Shown here in pieces: positions 28,315 to 37,019 of a stretch of 64,000 nt of DNA. The DNA lies in the NCBI GenBank assembly GCA_019745775.1, contig JAIESR010000030.1, forward strand, positions 1 to 64,000, written 5' to 3'. The notes beneath the pieces were generated by a model that was not told the DNA's origin, ran no database searches, and saw only the letters and a list, made by a program, of their open reading frames with translations. The stretch is from Xanthobacteraceae bacterium. GTDB taxonomy: Bacteria; Pseudomonadota; Alphaproteobacteria; Rhizobiales; Xanthobacteraceae. The stretch's first letter is position 1. Each line of letters starts with the position of its first letter. Both the position numbers and the translations under genes were made by a program.

Positions 28315-29436
28315 GTGAGCTATCTGTCTGCGATCGGCCTGATGAGCGGCACCTCTTATGACGGGGTCGACGTCGCGCTGCTCAATACCGACGGCGAGAA
28401 CGTCGGCCGCCTGGGGCCGACCGGCTACCGCGGTTACAGCGATATCGAACGGGCGGTGCTGCGGCGGGCGATCGCCTCGGCCGGCAATCTCTGCAACCGC
28501 GGGGCGCGGCCGGAGGCGCTGGTGGAGGCCGAGGCGCTGCTGACCACCGTGCATGCGGAGGCGGTCGAATCCTACCTCGCGGCCAATGGGCTCAGCCCAT
28601 CGGACGTGGCGGTGGTCGGCTTCCACGGCCAGACCGTGCTGCACCAGCCGGACCGCCACGTCACGGTGCAGCTCGGAGACGGCGCCACGCTGGCGCGCCG
28701 GCTTGGCATTCCGGTGGTCTATGATTTTCGCGCGGCCGACGTTGCCGCCGGCGGGGAGGGCGCGCCGCTGGTGCCGGTCTATCATCGCGCCATGGTGCGA
28801 ATGCTCGACCGGCCGCAACCAGTCGGCGTGCTCAATCTCGGCGGCGTCGCCAACATCACGTACATCGACGGCGAGCAGCTCATCGCCTTCGACGTAGGCC
28901 CCGGCAATGCGCTGATCGACGATTTCATCCGGCTGCGCACGGGCGAGCCGCAGGATGCCGACGGCGTCAAGGCGGCGGCGGGCACCGTCGACGCGGAGTC
29001 GGTCAACCGCGTGCTGGCGCATCCTTATTTCGCGCGGCGGCCACCGAAATCGCTCGATCGCAACGCGTTCCGCCATTGGGTCGCGGAGGAGGGACAGCTT
29101 GCGAAGAAGAGCGCCGAGGACGGCGCCGCCACGCTGACCGCGATCACCGCCGCCGCCATCGCCGCCGCCCAATCCCTGCTGCCGCGCCCGCCCGCAAGTT
29201 TCATCGCGGCCGGCGGCGGCACGCGCAATCCGACCCTGATGCGGATGATCGCGGAGCGGTTGGCGCCGGCCAGGGTCGCTACCGCCAAAAACGTCGGCTG
29301 GCCGGCCGATGCGCTGGAGGCGCAGGCTTTGGCCTATCTCGCGGTGCGCAGCTTGCGGGAACTGCCGCTCACGTTCCCTGGAACCACCGGTGTCACCGCG
29401 CCGCTCAGCGGCGGCGTGCTTGCGCGCCCCGCGTAG
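28315..29436 (+). CDS. anmK: Anhydro-N-acetylmuramic acid kinase
   Basis: AnmK hydrolyses and phosphorylates 1,6-anhydro-MurNAc to MurNAc-6-phosphate in peptidoglycan recycling. The 373-residue protein starts at GTG 28315, preceded by GGAG. Family marks are GLMSGTSYDGVD at the N-terminus, VGFHGQTVLHQP, VNLGG-like GVLNLGGVANITY, FDVGPGNALIDDF, and the nucleotide-binding AAGGGTRNPTLM. Length is normal. It stands divergent from the serine hydrolase and 121 bp before the lpxD-like gene. Confidence 0.96.
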   Translation: MSYLSAIGLMSGTSYDGVDVALLNTDGENVGRLGPTGYRGYSDIERAVLRRAIASAGNLCNRGARPEALVEAEALLTTVHAEAVESYLAANGLSPSDVAVVGFHGQTVLHQPDRHVTVQLGDGATLARRLGIPVVYDFRAADVAAGGEGAPLVPVYHRAMVRMLDRPQPVGVLNLGGVANITYIDGEQLIAFDVGPGNALIDDFIRLRTGEPQDADGVKAAAGTVDAESVNRVLAHPYFARRPPKSLDRNAFRHWVAEEGQLAKKSAEDGAATLTAITAAAIAAAQSLLPRPPASFIAAGGGTRNPTLMRMIAERLAPARVATAKNVGWPADALEAQALAYLAVRSLRELPLTFPGTTGVTAPLSGGVLARPA

Positions 29437-29557
29437 TGCCGTATTGGCGAACCGCTGCAACGTACTGACAGTGCGCGCGAATTGGGCCTGCGCGCGAGTC
29501 TGGCACCGGCCGAAATCGATGCTATAAGGAGCGGCGGGGGACCTTTCAATTCCGTGC

Positions 29558-30640
29558 GTGAGCCGCTTCCAGGTGTCAATGATGCTGGTGCGTGACGTTG
29601 CAGAGGCGTTGTCGGCGCGCCTCGTTGGAGATGGCTCGCTCGAGATCGAGCGCATCGTGCACCCGGCTGACGCCGACCGGCCGTCCGATCTCGCGATTGC
29701 CATGAGCCCGGAATCCTTCGCAGCGCTGTCGACCTCGCAGGCGGTCGCGGCGGTGGTCTCGCCCAAGCTGGCGGAGGTGCCGTCGCGGGTCAAAAGCGTG
29801 ATCATTCCCGAGCACGAACGCGCCGCGCTCGCGCGATTGACCGCGCTGTTCGACGGTGGCCCCGCGTATGTTCCCGGGATCGACAAGACCGCGGTCGTCG
29901 CGCCCGACGCGCAGATCGACCCGAGCGTCAGCGTCGGACCCTACGTCGCCATCGGACCGCGGTCGCGGATCGGCGCCGGCACGGTGATCCTGCCGCACGC
30001 GACCGTCGGTGCCGACGTCTCGATCGGCGAGCAGAGCCTGATCTATTCCGGCGTCCGGATCGGCGACCGGGTTGCGATCGGTGCGCGTGCCATCATCCAC
30101 TACAACGCGGTGATCGGCTCCGACGGCTTCAGCTTCCTGCCGATACCCTCCGCGCCGGTGCCCGCGCGGGTGCATTCGCTCGGCCGGGTCGTGATCGGGA
30201 ACGACGTCGAGATCGGGGCGGGCACCACGATCGCTCGGGCAACGCTTGAAGCGACCCAGATCGGCGACGGCACCAAGATCGACAACCTTGTGCAGATCGG
30301 ACACAATGTGAAGATCGGCAAAGGCTGCTTGATTTGCGGCCTGGCTGGGATATCGGGAAGCGTTACCATCGAGGATGGTGTGGTGATCGGGGGAGGGGTC
30401 GGGATTGCCGACCATCTCAAGATCGGTGCGCGGGCGCAGGTGGCGGGGGGCTCGGGCGTCGGTACCGATGTCCAACCCGGCACCGTCGTTTCGGGCTATC
30501 CGGCGACACTGCATGAGAAGACTTTTGAAATAATTCTCTATTCGCGGCGTCAGCGGGCGCTGCACGATCGGGTGGAAAAACTGCAAACCAAGGTCGAGGC
30601 GCTGGAGCGCTCGCAACGGGACGAGAAGGGGTCGCGATGA
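29558..30640 (+). CDS. LpxD homologue, UDP-3-O-acylglucosamine N-acyltransferase
   Basis: LpxD adds the N-linked acyl chain in lipid A synthesis. This 360-residue copy has the N-terminal uridine-binding domain (about 8-105) and a left-handed beta-helix of hexapeptide repeats (about 110-320). The catalytic His is in QIGHNVKIG (H249). The C-terminal helix is charged and coiled. The GTG at 29558 is used; ATG 29579 (removing 7 residues) is equally likely. Unlike the usual bamA-lpxD-fabZ-lpxA context, it is fused by an ATGA overlap to an acyl carrier protein gene and then a FabF-like gene, so it may be a second LpxD that uses a dedicated acyl-ACP. Confidence 0.82.
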   Translation: MSRFQVSMMLVRDVAEALSARLVGDGSLEIERIVHPADADRPSDLAIAMSPESFAALSTSQAVAAVVSPKLAEVPSRVKSVIIPEHERAALARLTALFDGGPAYVPGIDKTAVVAPDAQIDPSVSVGPYVAIGPRSRIGAGTVILPHATVGADVSIGEQSLIYSGVRIGDRVAIGARAIIHYNAVIGSDGFSFLPIPSAPVPARVHSLGRVVIGNDVEIGAGTTIARATLEATQIGDGTKIDNLVQIGHNVKIGKGCLICGLAGISGSVTIEDGVVIGGGVGIADHLKIGARAQVAGGSGVGTDVQPGTVVSGYPATLHEKTFEIILYSRRQRALHDRVEKLQTKVEALERSQRDEKGSR

Positions 30641-30885
30641 GCGATGTAGCTGCTGAGACGCTTGCCATCATTGCCAAGCATACGAAGGACAAGAAGGTCG
30701 AGCTGACCGATAAGCTGGCCGATCTGGGCGTCGAGTCGCTCGACGTGATCGAGATGGTCATGGAGCTCGAAGAGAAGTTCGATATCCATATTCCGTTCAA
30801 CGCAAACGACACGGAAATGAAGGACTTCCAGACCGCGGGCGATATCGTGACCGCGATCGAGAAGCTCGTCGCGGCCAAGACGTGA
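30637..30885 (+). CDS. Acyl carrier protein, dedicated type
   Basis: The 82-residue protein carries growing acyl chains on a phosphopantetheine arm. The attachment site is S34 in DLGVESLDVIEMVMELEEKF. It is acidic and helical like other ACPs but differs clearly from the housekeeping AcpP in its N-terminus (ETLAIIAKHTKDKKVEL). Its ATG overlaps the lpxD-like stop (ATGA), and its stop overlaps the GTG of the FabF-like gene, so the three proteins should be made in step. A role resembling AcpXL, the rhizobial ACP for very-long-chain acyl groups of lipid A, is possible but not shown. Confidence 0.9.
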   Translation: MSDVAAETLAIIAKHTKDKKVELTDKLADLGVESLDVIEMVMELEEKFDIHIPFNANDTEMKDFQTAGDIVTAIEKLVAAKT

Positions 30886-32102
30886 ATGCCGTGAATCGCG
30901 TCGCCATTACGGGTGCGGGGATCGTCTCCCCGATCGGCCACACCACCACCGATTATTGCACGGCTCTGAAGAAGGGGCAGACGGGCATCGGCCCGATCAC
31001 GATTCCATACGCCGAGGAGCTCTACCAGAAGGTGGCGGCTGAAGTCCGGGACTTCGACCCGGCCCAGCATTTCGACACCCGTCAGCTCGCGATGATGGAC
31101 CGCGTGTCGCATTTCGCAGTGGTCGCAGCGCGCGAGGCGATCGCGCAGGCCGGTATTGATTTCGCGAACGGCCTGTCAGAACGCACGGCGACGATCATCG
31201 GCACCGGCGTCGGTGGCCAGACCACGCACGACGACCAGTTCCGGCGCCTCTACAAGCAAGGCATGCCGCGGACGCATCCGCTTACGATCCCGCGCCTGAT
31301 GGTGAACGCGCCGGCCAGCCAGATCTCAATGGATCGCGGGCTGCGCGGCCCGGCGTTCGCGGTCGCCAGCGCCTGTGCCTCGGCGACCCATGCCATGGGC
31401 GTTGCATTTCATATGGTGCGCTCGGGCGCGGTCGCCTGCGCGGTCACCGGCGGAACCGAAGCGTGCATCTCGGTCGGGACCATCAAAGCGTGGGAAGCGA
31501 TGCGCGTCATGGCGCCGGACACGCCCCGGCCGTTCTCGAAGGATCGCAAAGGCATGGTGATCGGCGAAGGCGCCGCGGTCATCGTGCTCGAGCCGCTCGA
31601 GGCGGCGCAGGCACGCGGCGCCACCATCCTGGCCGAGATCGTCGGCTTCGGCATGAGCGCCGACGCCAAGGACATCACCTCGCCGGATCACAACGGCATG
31701 GTGCGGGCGATCGAAGGCGCGCTCACGGACGCGAAGCTCGGCGCCGGCGACATCCAGTACATCAACGCCCACGGCACCGGCACGACCGCGAACGACGTGG
31801 CCGAGACCAAGGCGATCAGGCAGGTGTTCCGCGAGCATGCCGACAAGCTCGCGGTATCGTCAACCAAGTCGATGGTCGGACATGCGCTCGGCGCGTCGGG
31901 CGCGCTGGAATTCGTCGCCGCGCTGATGGCGGTGCGGGATCAGATCGTGCCGCCGACGATCGGCTATCTCGGGCCCGACCCGGCCTGCGACCTCGACTAT
32001 GTGCCGAACGAGGCGCGCAAGATGCCGGTCGACGTCGCGCTGTCGAACTCGTTCGCGTTCGGCGGGCTCAACGCCGTGCTGGCGGTGAAGCGCTTCGGAT
32101 AG
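30882..32102 (+). CDS. Beta-ketoacyl-ACP synthase II-like (FabF family)
   Basis: This 406-residue condensing enzyme extends acyl-ACP with malonyl-ACP. The catalytic triad is intact: C165 in VASACASATHAMG, H297 in NAHGTGT and H334 in SMVGHALGASG. The start is GTG 30882, overlapping the ACP stop. It is probably not the main FabF, because that gene normally lies with fabD, fabG and acpP; here the partners are an lpxD homologue and a special ACP. The likely job is chain elongation for a particular lipid, perhaps lipid A. Confidence 0.9.
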   Translation: MNAVNRVAITGAGIVSPIGHTTTDYCTALKKGQTGIGPITIPYAEELYQKVAAEVRDFDPAQHFDTRQLAMMDRVSHFAVVAAREAIAQAGIDFANGLSERTATIIGTGVGGQTTHDDQFRRLYKQGMPRTHPLTIPRLMVNAPASQISMDRGLRGPAFAVASACASATHAMGVAFHMVRSGAVACAVTGGTEACISVGTIKAWEAMRVMAPDTPRPFSKDRKGMVIGEGAAVIVLEPLEAAQARGATILAEIVGFGMSADAKDITSPDHNGMVRAIEGALTDAKLGAGDIQYINAHGTGTTANDVAETKAIRQVFREHADKLAVSSTKSMVGHALGASGALEFVAALMAVRDQIVPPTIGYLGPDPACDLDYVPNEARKMPVDVALSNSFAFGGLNAVLAVKRFG

Positions 32103-32149
32103 TTCCTGGGCATTCAGCTAAGACGCTGCGATCAGGCTTTTTTGATTCC

Positions 32150-32194
32150 GCATGATCTTGTCCGAAAACCGGTTCCCACTTTTCGGGATCATGC
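32150..32194. repeat. 45-bp palindromic repeat, copy 1
   Basis: The element has GCATGATC and GATCATGC ends and internal CCGAAAA/TTTTCGG arms around CCGGTTCCCAC. A second copy of exactly 45 bp lies at 62632-62676. I recall the same kind of sequence from many intergenic sites in Bradyrhizobium-type genomes. It lies at the convergent ends of the FabF-like and hydrolase genes and overlaps the hydrolase stop codon. Confidence 0.85.
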
Positions 32195-32848
32195 CGCCGG
32201 TTTGCGCTTGGTCTCGAGCCGCTTGTCGAGATAGGCGCTGATCGCCTGCATCAGCGGCTCGATCTTGCCGTCGAAGAAATGGTTGGCGCCGGGCACGACC
32301 TTCTGGTCGATGACGATGCCCTTCTGCGTCTTGAGCTTCTCGACCAGGCCGGAGACGTCCTTGTAGGGCACCACCGCGTCCTTGTCGCCGTGGATGATCA
32401 GGCCGGACGACGGGCAGGGCGCGAGGAACGAGAAGTCGTAGAGATTGGCGGGCGGCGCGATCGAGATGAAGCCCTCGATCTCCGGCCGCCGCATCAGAAG
32501 CTGCATGCCGATCCAGGCGCCGAACGAGAAGCCGGCGATCCAGCACGAGCGCGCTTCCGGATTGATCGACTGCGCCCAGTCGAGCGCCGAAGCCGAATCC
32601 GATAGCTCGCCCGAGCCGTGATCGAACGAGCCTTGGCTGCGCCCGACGCCGCGGAAGTTGAACCGCAGCACCGAGAAGCCCCGATGCACGAACTGATAGT
32701 ACATCTGGTAGATGATCTGATGGTTCATCGTGCCACCGAACTGCGGGTGCGGGTGCAGCACGATGGCGATCGGTGCGTTCTTCTGGCGAGCCGGGTGGTA
32801 GCGGCCTTCGAGCCGACCCGCGGGGCCGGTGAAGATAATTTCGGGCAT
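32189..32848 (-). CDS. Alpha/beta hydrolase
   Basis: The 219-residue cytoplasmic hydrolase has the nucleophile elbow GFSFGA (Ser in IAGFSFGAWIGM), an acid in IHGDKDAVVPY and a base in GANHFF, so the Ser-Asp-His triad is complete. HPHPQFGGTMNH near the N-terminus is the oxyanion region of the small hydrolases of the COG2945 type. No substrate can be given. The stop codon lies inside the 45-bp repeat. It is divergent from the suf promoter region. Confidence 0.85.
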   Translation of the reverse strand: MPEIIFTGPAGRLEGRYHPARQKNAPIAIVLHPHPQFGGTMNHQIIYQMYYQFVHRGFSVLRFNFRGVGRSQGSFDHGSGELSDSASALDWAQSINPEARSCWIAGFSFGAWIGMQLLMRRPEIEGFISIAPPANLYDFSFLAPCPSSGLIIHGDKDAVVPYKDVSGLVEKLKTQKGIVIDQKVVPGANHFFDGKIEPLMQAISAYLDKRLETKRKPAA

Positions 32849-32932
32849 TGACGTCCCTCAGTTCGTGAACGGTGCAGCAGAACCGGGCCGCAGCGCCTTC
32901 ATTGAGCATGGTCTTCGTGATCATGCCGGCGC

Positions 32933-32961
32933 TTGACGGAACCGGGCAGCACGCGTTAAGT
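32933..32961 (+). promoter_or_regulatory. Sigma-70-type promoter of the suf operon
   Basis: TTGACG (32933-32938) and TTAAGT (32956-32961) are separated by exactly 17 bp. The expected start of transcription falls within the palindrome that begins 2 bp further on. The first suf-operon gene starts at 33144, giving a leader of about 170 nt. Confidence 0.65.
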
Positions 32962-32963
32962 AC

Positions 32964-32978
32964 TTAGAACCATTCTAA
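32964..32978. promoter_or_regulatory. Irr box (iron control element) at the suf promoter
   Basis: A perfect palindrome TTAGAA-CCA-TTCTAA matches the TTTAGAA-N3-TTCTAA type bound by the Fur-family regulator Irr in rhizobia. It lies directly downstream of the -10 element, where a bound protein would block initiation. Under low iron Irr is stable and usually represses iron-using genes; the expected effect here is lowered suf expression in iron shortage. No iscR or rirA gene is adjacent. Confidence 0.75.
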
Positions 32979-33143
32979 TTTTCGGCAAGGTGACACCGGA
33001 CTTTGATAGTCCCGGGCCCATGCCAGGGCGGTCGCGGCAGGCGCTTTTAGCACGGGCGTAGGGACAAAAAGCAAGTGTTTCAGAAGCGTTTGGGTGCCGC
33101 CGCGTTTCGGGGTAAAGCCCCGCAACCAGAACGACCGGAAAAC

Positions 33144-34310
33144 ATGTCGCAGCGGGCCTATCTCGACTGGAATGCAACCGCGCCTCTGCGTCCGCAGGCG
33201 CGCGCGGCCATGGCTGCGGCCATGGAGGTGGTCGGGAACCCGTCTTCCGTGCATGCCGAGGGGCGCGCGGCCCGCCAGATCCTGGAAGAAGCCCGAGAGC
33301 AGGTGGCGGCGGCGGTGGGGGCTGAGCCCCGCAATGTGATTTTCACCTCCGGCGGCTCGGAGGCGAATGCGCTGGCGCTCAGCCGGGCGATCGAGCACGC
33401 GGGCCGCGTCTGCGACATCGCCATCGTCTCCGCCATCGAGCACGTCTCGGTGCTGGCGGGCGGCGACTTTCGATCGGTCGAGCGCTTCGGCGCGGGTCGG
33501 GATGGCGTCGCCTCGATCGGCGAGCTTGAGGTGCGCCTGAACATAGCCGCGGCCAAAGGCCTGAAGCCGCTGGTGGCGCTGATGGCGGCCAACAACGAGA
33601 CCGGCGTGATCCAGCCGGTGCGCAAGGCGGCTGAGCGGACGCATGCGGCGGGCGGGGTGCTGCACATCGACGCGGTGCAGGCACTCGGCAAGATCTCGCT
33701 CGATATCAAGTCGTTGGGGGCCGATCTTGCCAGCGTGTCTGCGCACAAGATCGGTGGTCCCATGGGCGTCGGCGCCCTGATCCTCGGGAGCGACACGGTT
33801 CACGTCCGCGGCTCCCGCTTCGGCGGCGGCCAGGAGCGTAACCGCCGCGGCGGCACCGAGAACGTCGTCGGAATCGCCGGGTTCGGCGCTGCCGTCGCCG
33901 AAGCCATGCGCGATCGCGATGGCGAGGCGCGCCGGCTCGCCGGACTGCGCCGGCGGCTGGAGGACGGCCTCAAGGCCCTGGCGCCGGAGATCATCGTTTT
34001 TGGCGAACAGGCACCGGCCGGCCGGGTCGCCAATACCCTGCAATTCGCGGTTCCAGGCGTGCGGGCACAGACCGCCCTGATGGCGCTCGACCTCGACGGG
34101 ATCGCGGTTTCCTCGGGCTCCGCCTGTTCCTCCGGAACCATGAAGTTCTCCGAGGTCGTGCGGGCCATGGGCTATGACCTTGAAATCGCTGAAGGCGCGG
34201 TCCGCCTGAGCATGGGCTCGGCCACGTCCGAGGCCGAAATCGATTGTTTTCTCAACGCTTGGAGAAAGCTGTCGCAATCACTACTTAAGAAGCGTGAAAT
34301 CGCCGCTTAG
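33144..34310 (+). CDS. Class I cysteine desulfurase (IscS/NifS-like), first gene of suf operon
   Basis: This PLP enzyme removes sulfur from cysteine as a persulfide for Fe-S assembly. ATG 33144 gives the natural start MSQRAYLDWNATAPLRP (388 residues); an upstream in-frame start at 33075 adds a non-conserved leader. The PLP lysine is in SVSAHKIGGPMG, the His stacking on the cofactor in SAIEHVSV, and the active Cys in SSGSACSSGT, a long-loop IscS-like pattern. A separate SufS lies at the end of the operon, so the cell has two desulfurases here, the usual arrangement in this order. Expression should follow the Irr-box promoter. Confidence 0.92.
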   Translation: MSQRAYLDWNATAPLRPQARAAMAAAMEVVGNPSSVHAEGRAARQILEEAREQVAAAVGAEPRNVIFTSGGSEANALALSRAIEHAGRVCDIAIVSAIEHVSVLAGGDFRSVERFGAGRDGVASIGELEVRLNIAAAKGLKPLVALMAANNETGVIQPVRKAAERTHAAGGVLHIDAVQALGKISLDIKSLGADLASVSAHKIGGPMGVGALILGSDTVHVRGSRFGGGQERNRRGGTENVVGIAGFGAAVAEAMRDRDGEARRLAGLRRRLEDGLKALAPEIIVFGEQAPAGRVANTLQFAVPGVRAQTALMALDLDGIAVSSGSACSSGTMKFSEVVRAMGYDLEIAEGAVRLSMGSATSEAEIDCFLNAWRKLSQSLLKKREIAA

Positions 34311-34400
34311 ACCAGAGTTTCCGAGGTAGCGCGCGCCAGGCGCGATGACCATAACCGACTGATCCAACCCGCGGTCCTTGAAACCGCAGCGGAGGGAAGA

Positions 34401-35927
34401 ATGCCGGCCGTACAAGAGACGGTGGACCAGGTCCGCCGTATCGACGTCGACCAATACAAGTACGGGTTCGAGACGCTGATCGAATCCGACAAGGCCCCCA
34501 AGGGCCTGAACGACGACACCATCCGCTTCATTTCGGCGAAGAAGAACGAGCCGCAGTGGATGCTCGATTGGCGCCTCGACGCCTATCGGCGCTGGCAGAC
34601 CATGCGCGAGCCGACCTGGGCGCGCGTGCACTATCCCAAGATCGACTATCAGGACCTCTACTACTACGCGGCACCCAAGAAGAAGGACGGGCCGAAGTCG
34701 CTCGACGAGATCGACCCGGAGATCCTGGAGACCTACCGCAAGCTCGGCATTCCTCTGCGCGAGCAGGAGACGCTGCTCGGCGTGCAGCGGCCGGCGAATG
34801 AGGACGGTGAAGACGGCGAGGGCGCGACCAGCGGCAACGGCGCCGAGCGGCGCGTCGCGGTCGACGCGGTGTTCGACTCGGTCTCGGTCGCGACCACCTT
34901 CAAGGAGGAGCTGGCCAAGGCCGGCGTCTTGTTCATGCCGATCTCGGAGGCGCTCCAGGAGCACCCCGAGCTGGTGAAGCAGTATCTCGGCACAGTGGTG
35001 CCGGTCACCGACAATTTCTTCGCGACGCTGAATTCCGCGGTGTTCTCGGACGGCTCGTTCGTCTACGTGCCGCCGGGCGTGCGCTGCCCGATGGAGCTGT
35101 CGACCTATTTCCGCATCAACGAGCGCAACACCGGCCAGTTCGAGCGCACGCTGATCATCGCCGACAAGGGCAGCTATGTGAGCTACCTCGAAGGCTGCAC
35201 CGCGCCGTCGCGCGACGAGAACCAGCTGCATGCCGCCGTGGTCGAGCTGATCGCGCTCGACGACGCCGAGATCAAGTACTCGACCATTCAGAACTGGTAT
35301 CCCGGCGACAAGGACGGCAAGGGCGGCATCTACAACTTCGTCACCAAGCGTGGCGACTGCCGCGGCCCGCGCTCGAAGATCTCCTGGACCCAGCTCGAGA
35401 CCGGCTCGGCGATCACCTGGAAATACCCGAGCTGCATCCTGCGCGGCGATGACTCGCGTGGCGAGTTCTACTCGATCGCGATCTCGAACGGTCACCAGCA
35501 GGTCGATAGCGGCACCAAGATGCTGCATCTCGGCAAGAACACCATCAGCCGGATCATCTCGAAGGGTATCGCCGCCGGCAAATCGCAGAACACTTATCGA
35601 GGCTTGGTGAGCGCGCACCGCAAGGCCAAGGGCGCGCGCAACTTCACCAATTGCGACTCGCTCCTGATCGGCGACAAGTGCGGCGCTCACACCGTGCCCT
35701 ATATCGAGGCGAAGAATGCATCCGCCGTGATCGAGCACGAGGCGACCACCTCGAAGATCTCCGAGGAGATGCTGTTCTACTGCATGCAGCGCGGGCTCTC
35801 GGAAGAGGAGGCGGTGGCGCTGGTGGTCAACGGCTTCGTCAAGGACGTGCTGCAGACCCTGCCGATGGAATTCGCCGTCGAGGCGCAGAAGCTCATCTCG
35901 GTGAGCCTGGAAGGGAGCGTCGGCTAG
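34401..35927 (+). CDS. sufB: Fe-S scaffold protein SufB
   Basis: SufB builds Fe-S clusters in the SufBC2D complex. The 508-residue protein starts at ATG 34401 after GGAGGGAAG. The conserved core is present: [24 protein letters not shown] with its Cys, [21 protein letters not shown], and [18 protein letters not shown], whose cysteine and the partner acid are the cluster-building residues. An acidic, Gly-rich insert at about 131-150 makes it some 20 residues longer than many homologues. It lies 90 bp after the desulfurase. Confidence 0.97.
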   Translation: MPAVQETVDQVRRIDVDQYKYGFETLIESDKAPKGLNDDTIRFISAKKNEPQWMLDWRLDAYRRWQTMREPTWARVHYPKIDYQDLYYYAAPKKKDGPKSLDEIDPEILETYRKLGIPLREQETLLGVQRPANEDGEDGEGATSGNGAERRVAVDAVFDSVSVATTFKEELAKAGVLFMPISEALQEHPELVKQYLGTVVPVTDNFFATLNSAVFSDGSFVYVPPGVRCPMELSTYFRINERNTGQFERTLIIADKGSYVSYLEGCTAPSRDENQLHAAVVELIALDDAEIKYSTIQNWYPGDKDGKGGIYNFVTKRGDCRGPRSKISWTQLETGSAITWKYPSCILRGDDSRGEFYSIAISNGHQQVDSGTKMLHLGKNTISRIISKGIAAGKSQNTYRGLVSAHRKAKGARNFTNCDSLLIGDKCGAHTVPYIEAKNASAVIEHEATTSKISEEMLFYCMQRGLSEEEAVALVVNGFVKDVLQTLPMEFAVEAQKLISVSLEGSVG

Positions 35928-35968
35928 TGCCGGCGCGTCATGAAGATTGAATAGGACCCGCGTTTCAA

Positions 35969-36724
35969 ATGGCTTTGCTTGAAATCAAAAACCTGCACGT
36001 CAGTGTCGACGGCAAGAAAATCCTGAACGGGCTGAACCTGACCGTCGAGAAAGGGCAGGTCGCGGCCATCATGGGCCCGAACGGCTCCGGCAAGTCGACG
36101 CTCGCGCATGTGCTCGCGGGCAAGGACGACTACGAGATCACCGAGGGTTCGGTGCTGTTCGAGGGCGAGGATCTGCTTTCGCTGTCGCCGGACGAGCGCG
36201 CCGCCAAGGGGGTGTTCCTGGCGTTCCAGTATCCGCTGGAAATCCCGGGCGTCGCCACCATGATGTTCCTGCGCACCGCGCTCAATGCGCAGCGCAAGAA
36301 GCGCGGCCAGGAGGAGCTGTCGGCGCCCGACTTCAACCGCCGCGTGTTCGACGCCGCCGCCAAGCTCGGCATCGAGCGCGACATGCTGCGGCGCGGCGTC
36401 AATGTGGGCTTCTCCGGCGGCGAGAAGAAGCGCAACGAAGTTCTCCAGATGGCGCTGCTCGAGCCGAAGCTGGCGGTGCTCGACGAGACCGATTCCGGCC
36501 TCGACATCGACGCGCTCAAGATCGTGTCCGACGGCGTCAACCGGCTGCGCTCACCGGAGCGCTCGTTCGTGGTCATCACCCACTATCAGCGGCTGCTCGA
36601 CTACATCGTGCCCGACGTGGTGCACGTGCTCTCGAAGGGCCGCATCGTGCGCACCGGCGGCAAAGAGCTCGCGCTCGAGCTCGAAGCCAAGGGCTATGCG
36701 CAATACCAGGAAGAGATGGCGTAG
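35969..36724 (+). CDS. sufC: Fe-S assembly ATPase SufC
   Basis: SufC is the ABC-type ATPase of the SufBC2D scaffold. The 251-residue protein has Walker A GPNGSGKST, the signature FSGGEKKR, Walker B LAVLDETDSGLDID and the switch His in VITHYQRLLDYI. The double Lys of the signature and the ETDSGLD segment are typical of SufC rather than of transporters. It follows sufB by 41 bp. Confidence 0.97.
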   Translation: MALLEIKNLHVSVDGKKILNGLNLTVEKGQVAAIMGPNGSGKSTLAHVLAGKDDYEITEGSVLFEGEDLLSLSPDERAAKGVFLAFQYPLEIPGVATMMFLRTALNAQRKKRGQEELSAPDFNRRVFDAAAKLGIERDMLRRGVNVGFSGGEKKRNEVLQMALLEPKLAVLDETDSGLDIDALKIVSDGVNRLRSPERSFVVITHYQRLLDYIVPDVVHVLSKGRIVRTGGKELALELEAKGYAQYQEEMA

Positions 36725-36759
36725 TGGTTTCGAGCGGAACTGTGTGGTAATATGCGATC

Positions 36760-36981
36760 ATGACCGAACCGGAAAACATGGTCCTGCAATATCTGCGCGC
36801 AATTCGCGAGCAAGTGGATACCATTGCCGAGCGTCAAATTGAAATGATGCAGCGGCTGGGATCCCTGAAAGTGCAGGTTTCCAACCTTGGCGTACAACTC
36901 GCCAATTTGTCGGTTCGCGTTGATCGCATCGATATGCGCTTGGATCGTGTGGAGCGCCGGCTGGGCTTGATCGAAGCCTAG
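36760..36981 (+). CDS. Small coiled-coil protein inserted between sufC and sufD
   Basis: This 73-residue ORF starts at ATG 36760. It has a helical N-terminus (MVLQYLRAIREQVDTI) and a heptad pattern through SLKVQVSNLGVQLANLSVRV to the end, so it should form a coiled coil. I know similar short proteins in rhizobial genomes but no function. Its coding sequence is visibly less GC-rich, with many A/T-ending codons, than the suf genes around it, which suggests late arrival. The ribosome binding site is weak. It sits 35 bp after sufC and 38 bp before sufD, so it is transcribed with the operon. Confidence 0.6.
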   Translation: MTEPENMVLQYLRAIREQVDTIAERQIEMMQRLGSLKVQVSNLGVQLANLSVRVDRIDMRLDRVERRLGLIEA

Positions 36982-37019
36982 CGGCGGTAAGCGCCGACAA
37001 GCGAAGAAGGGTCGATGCG

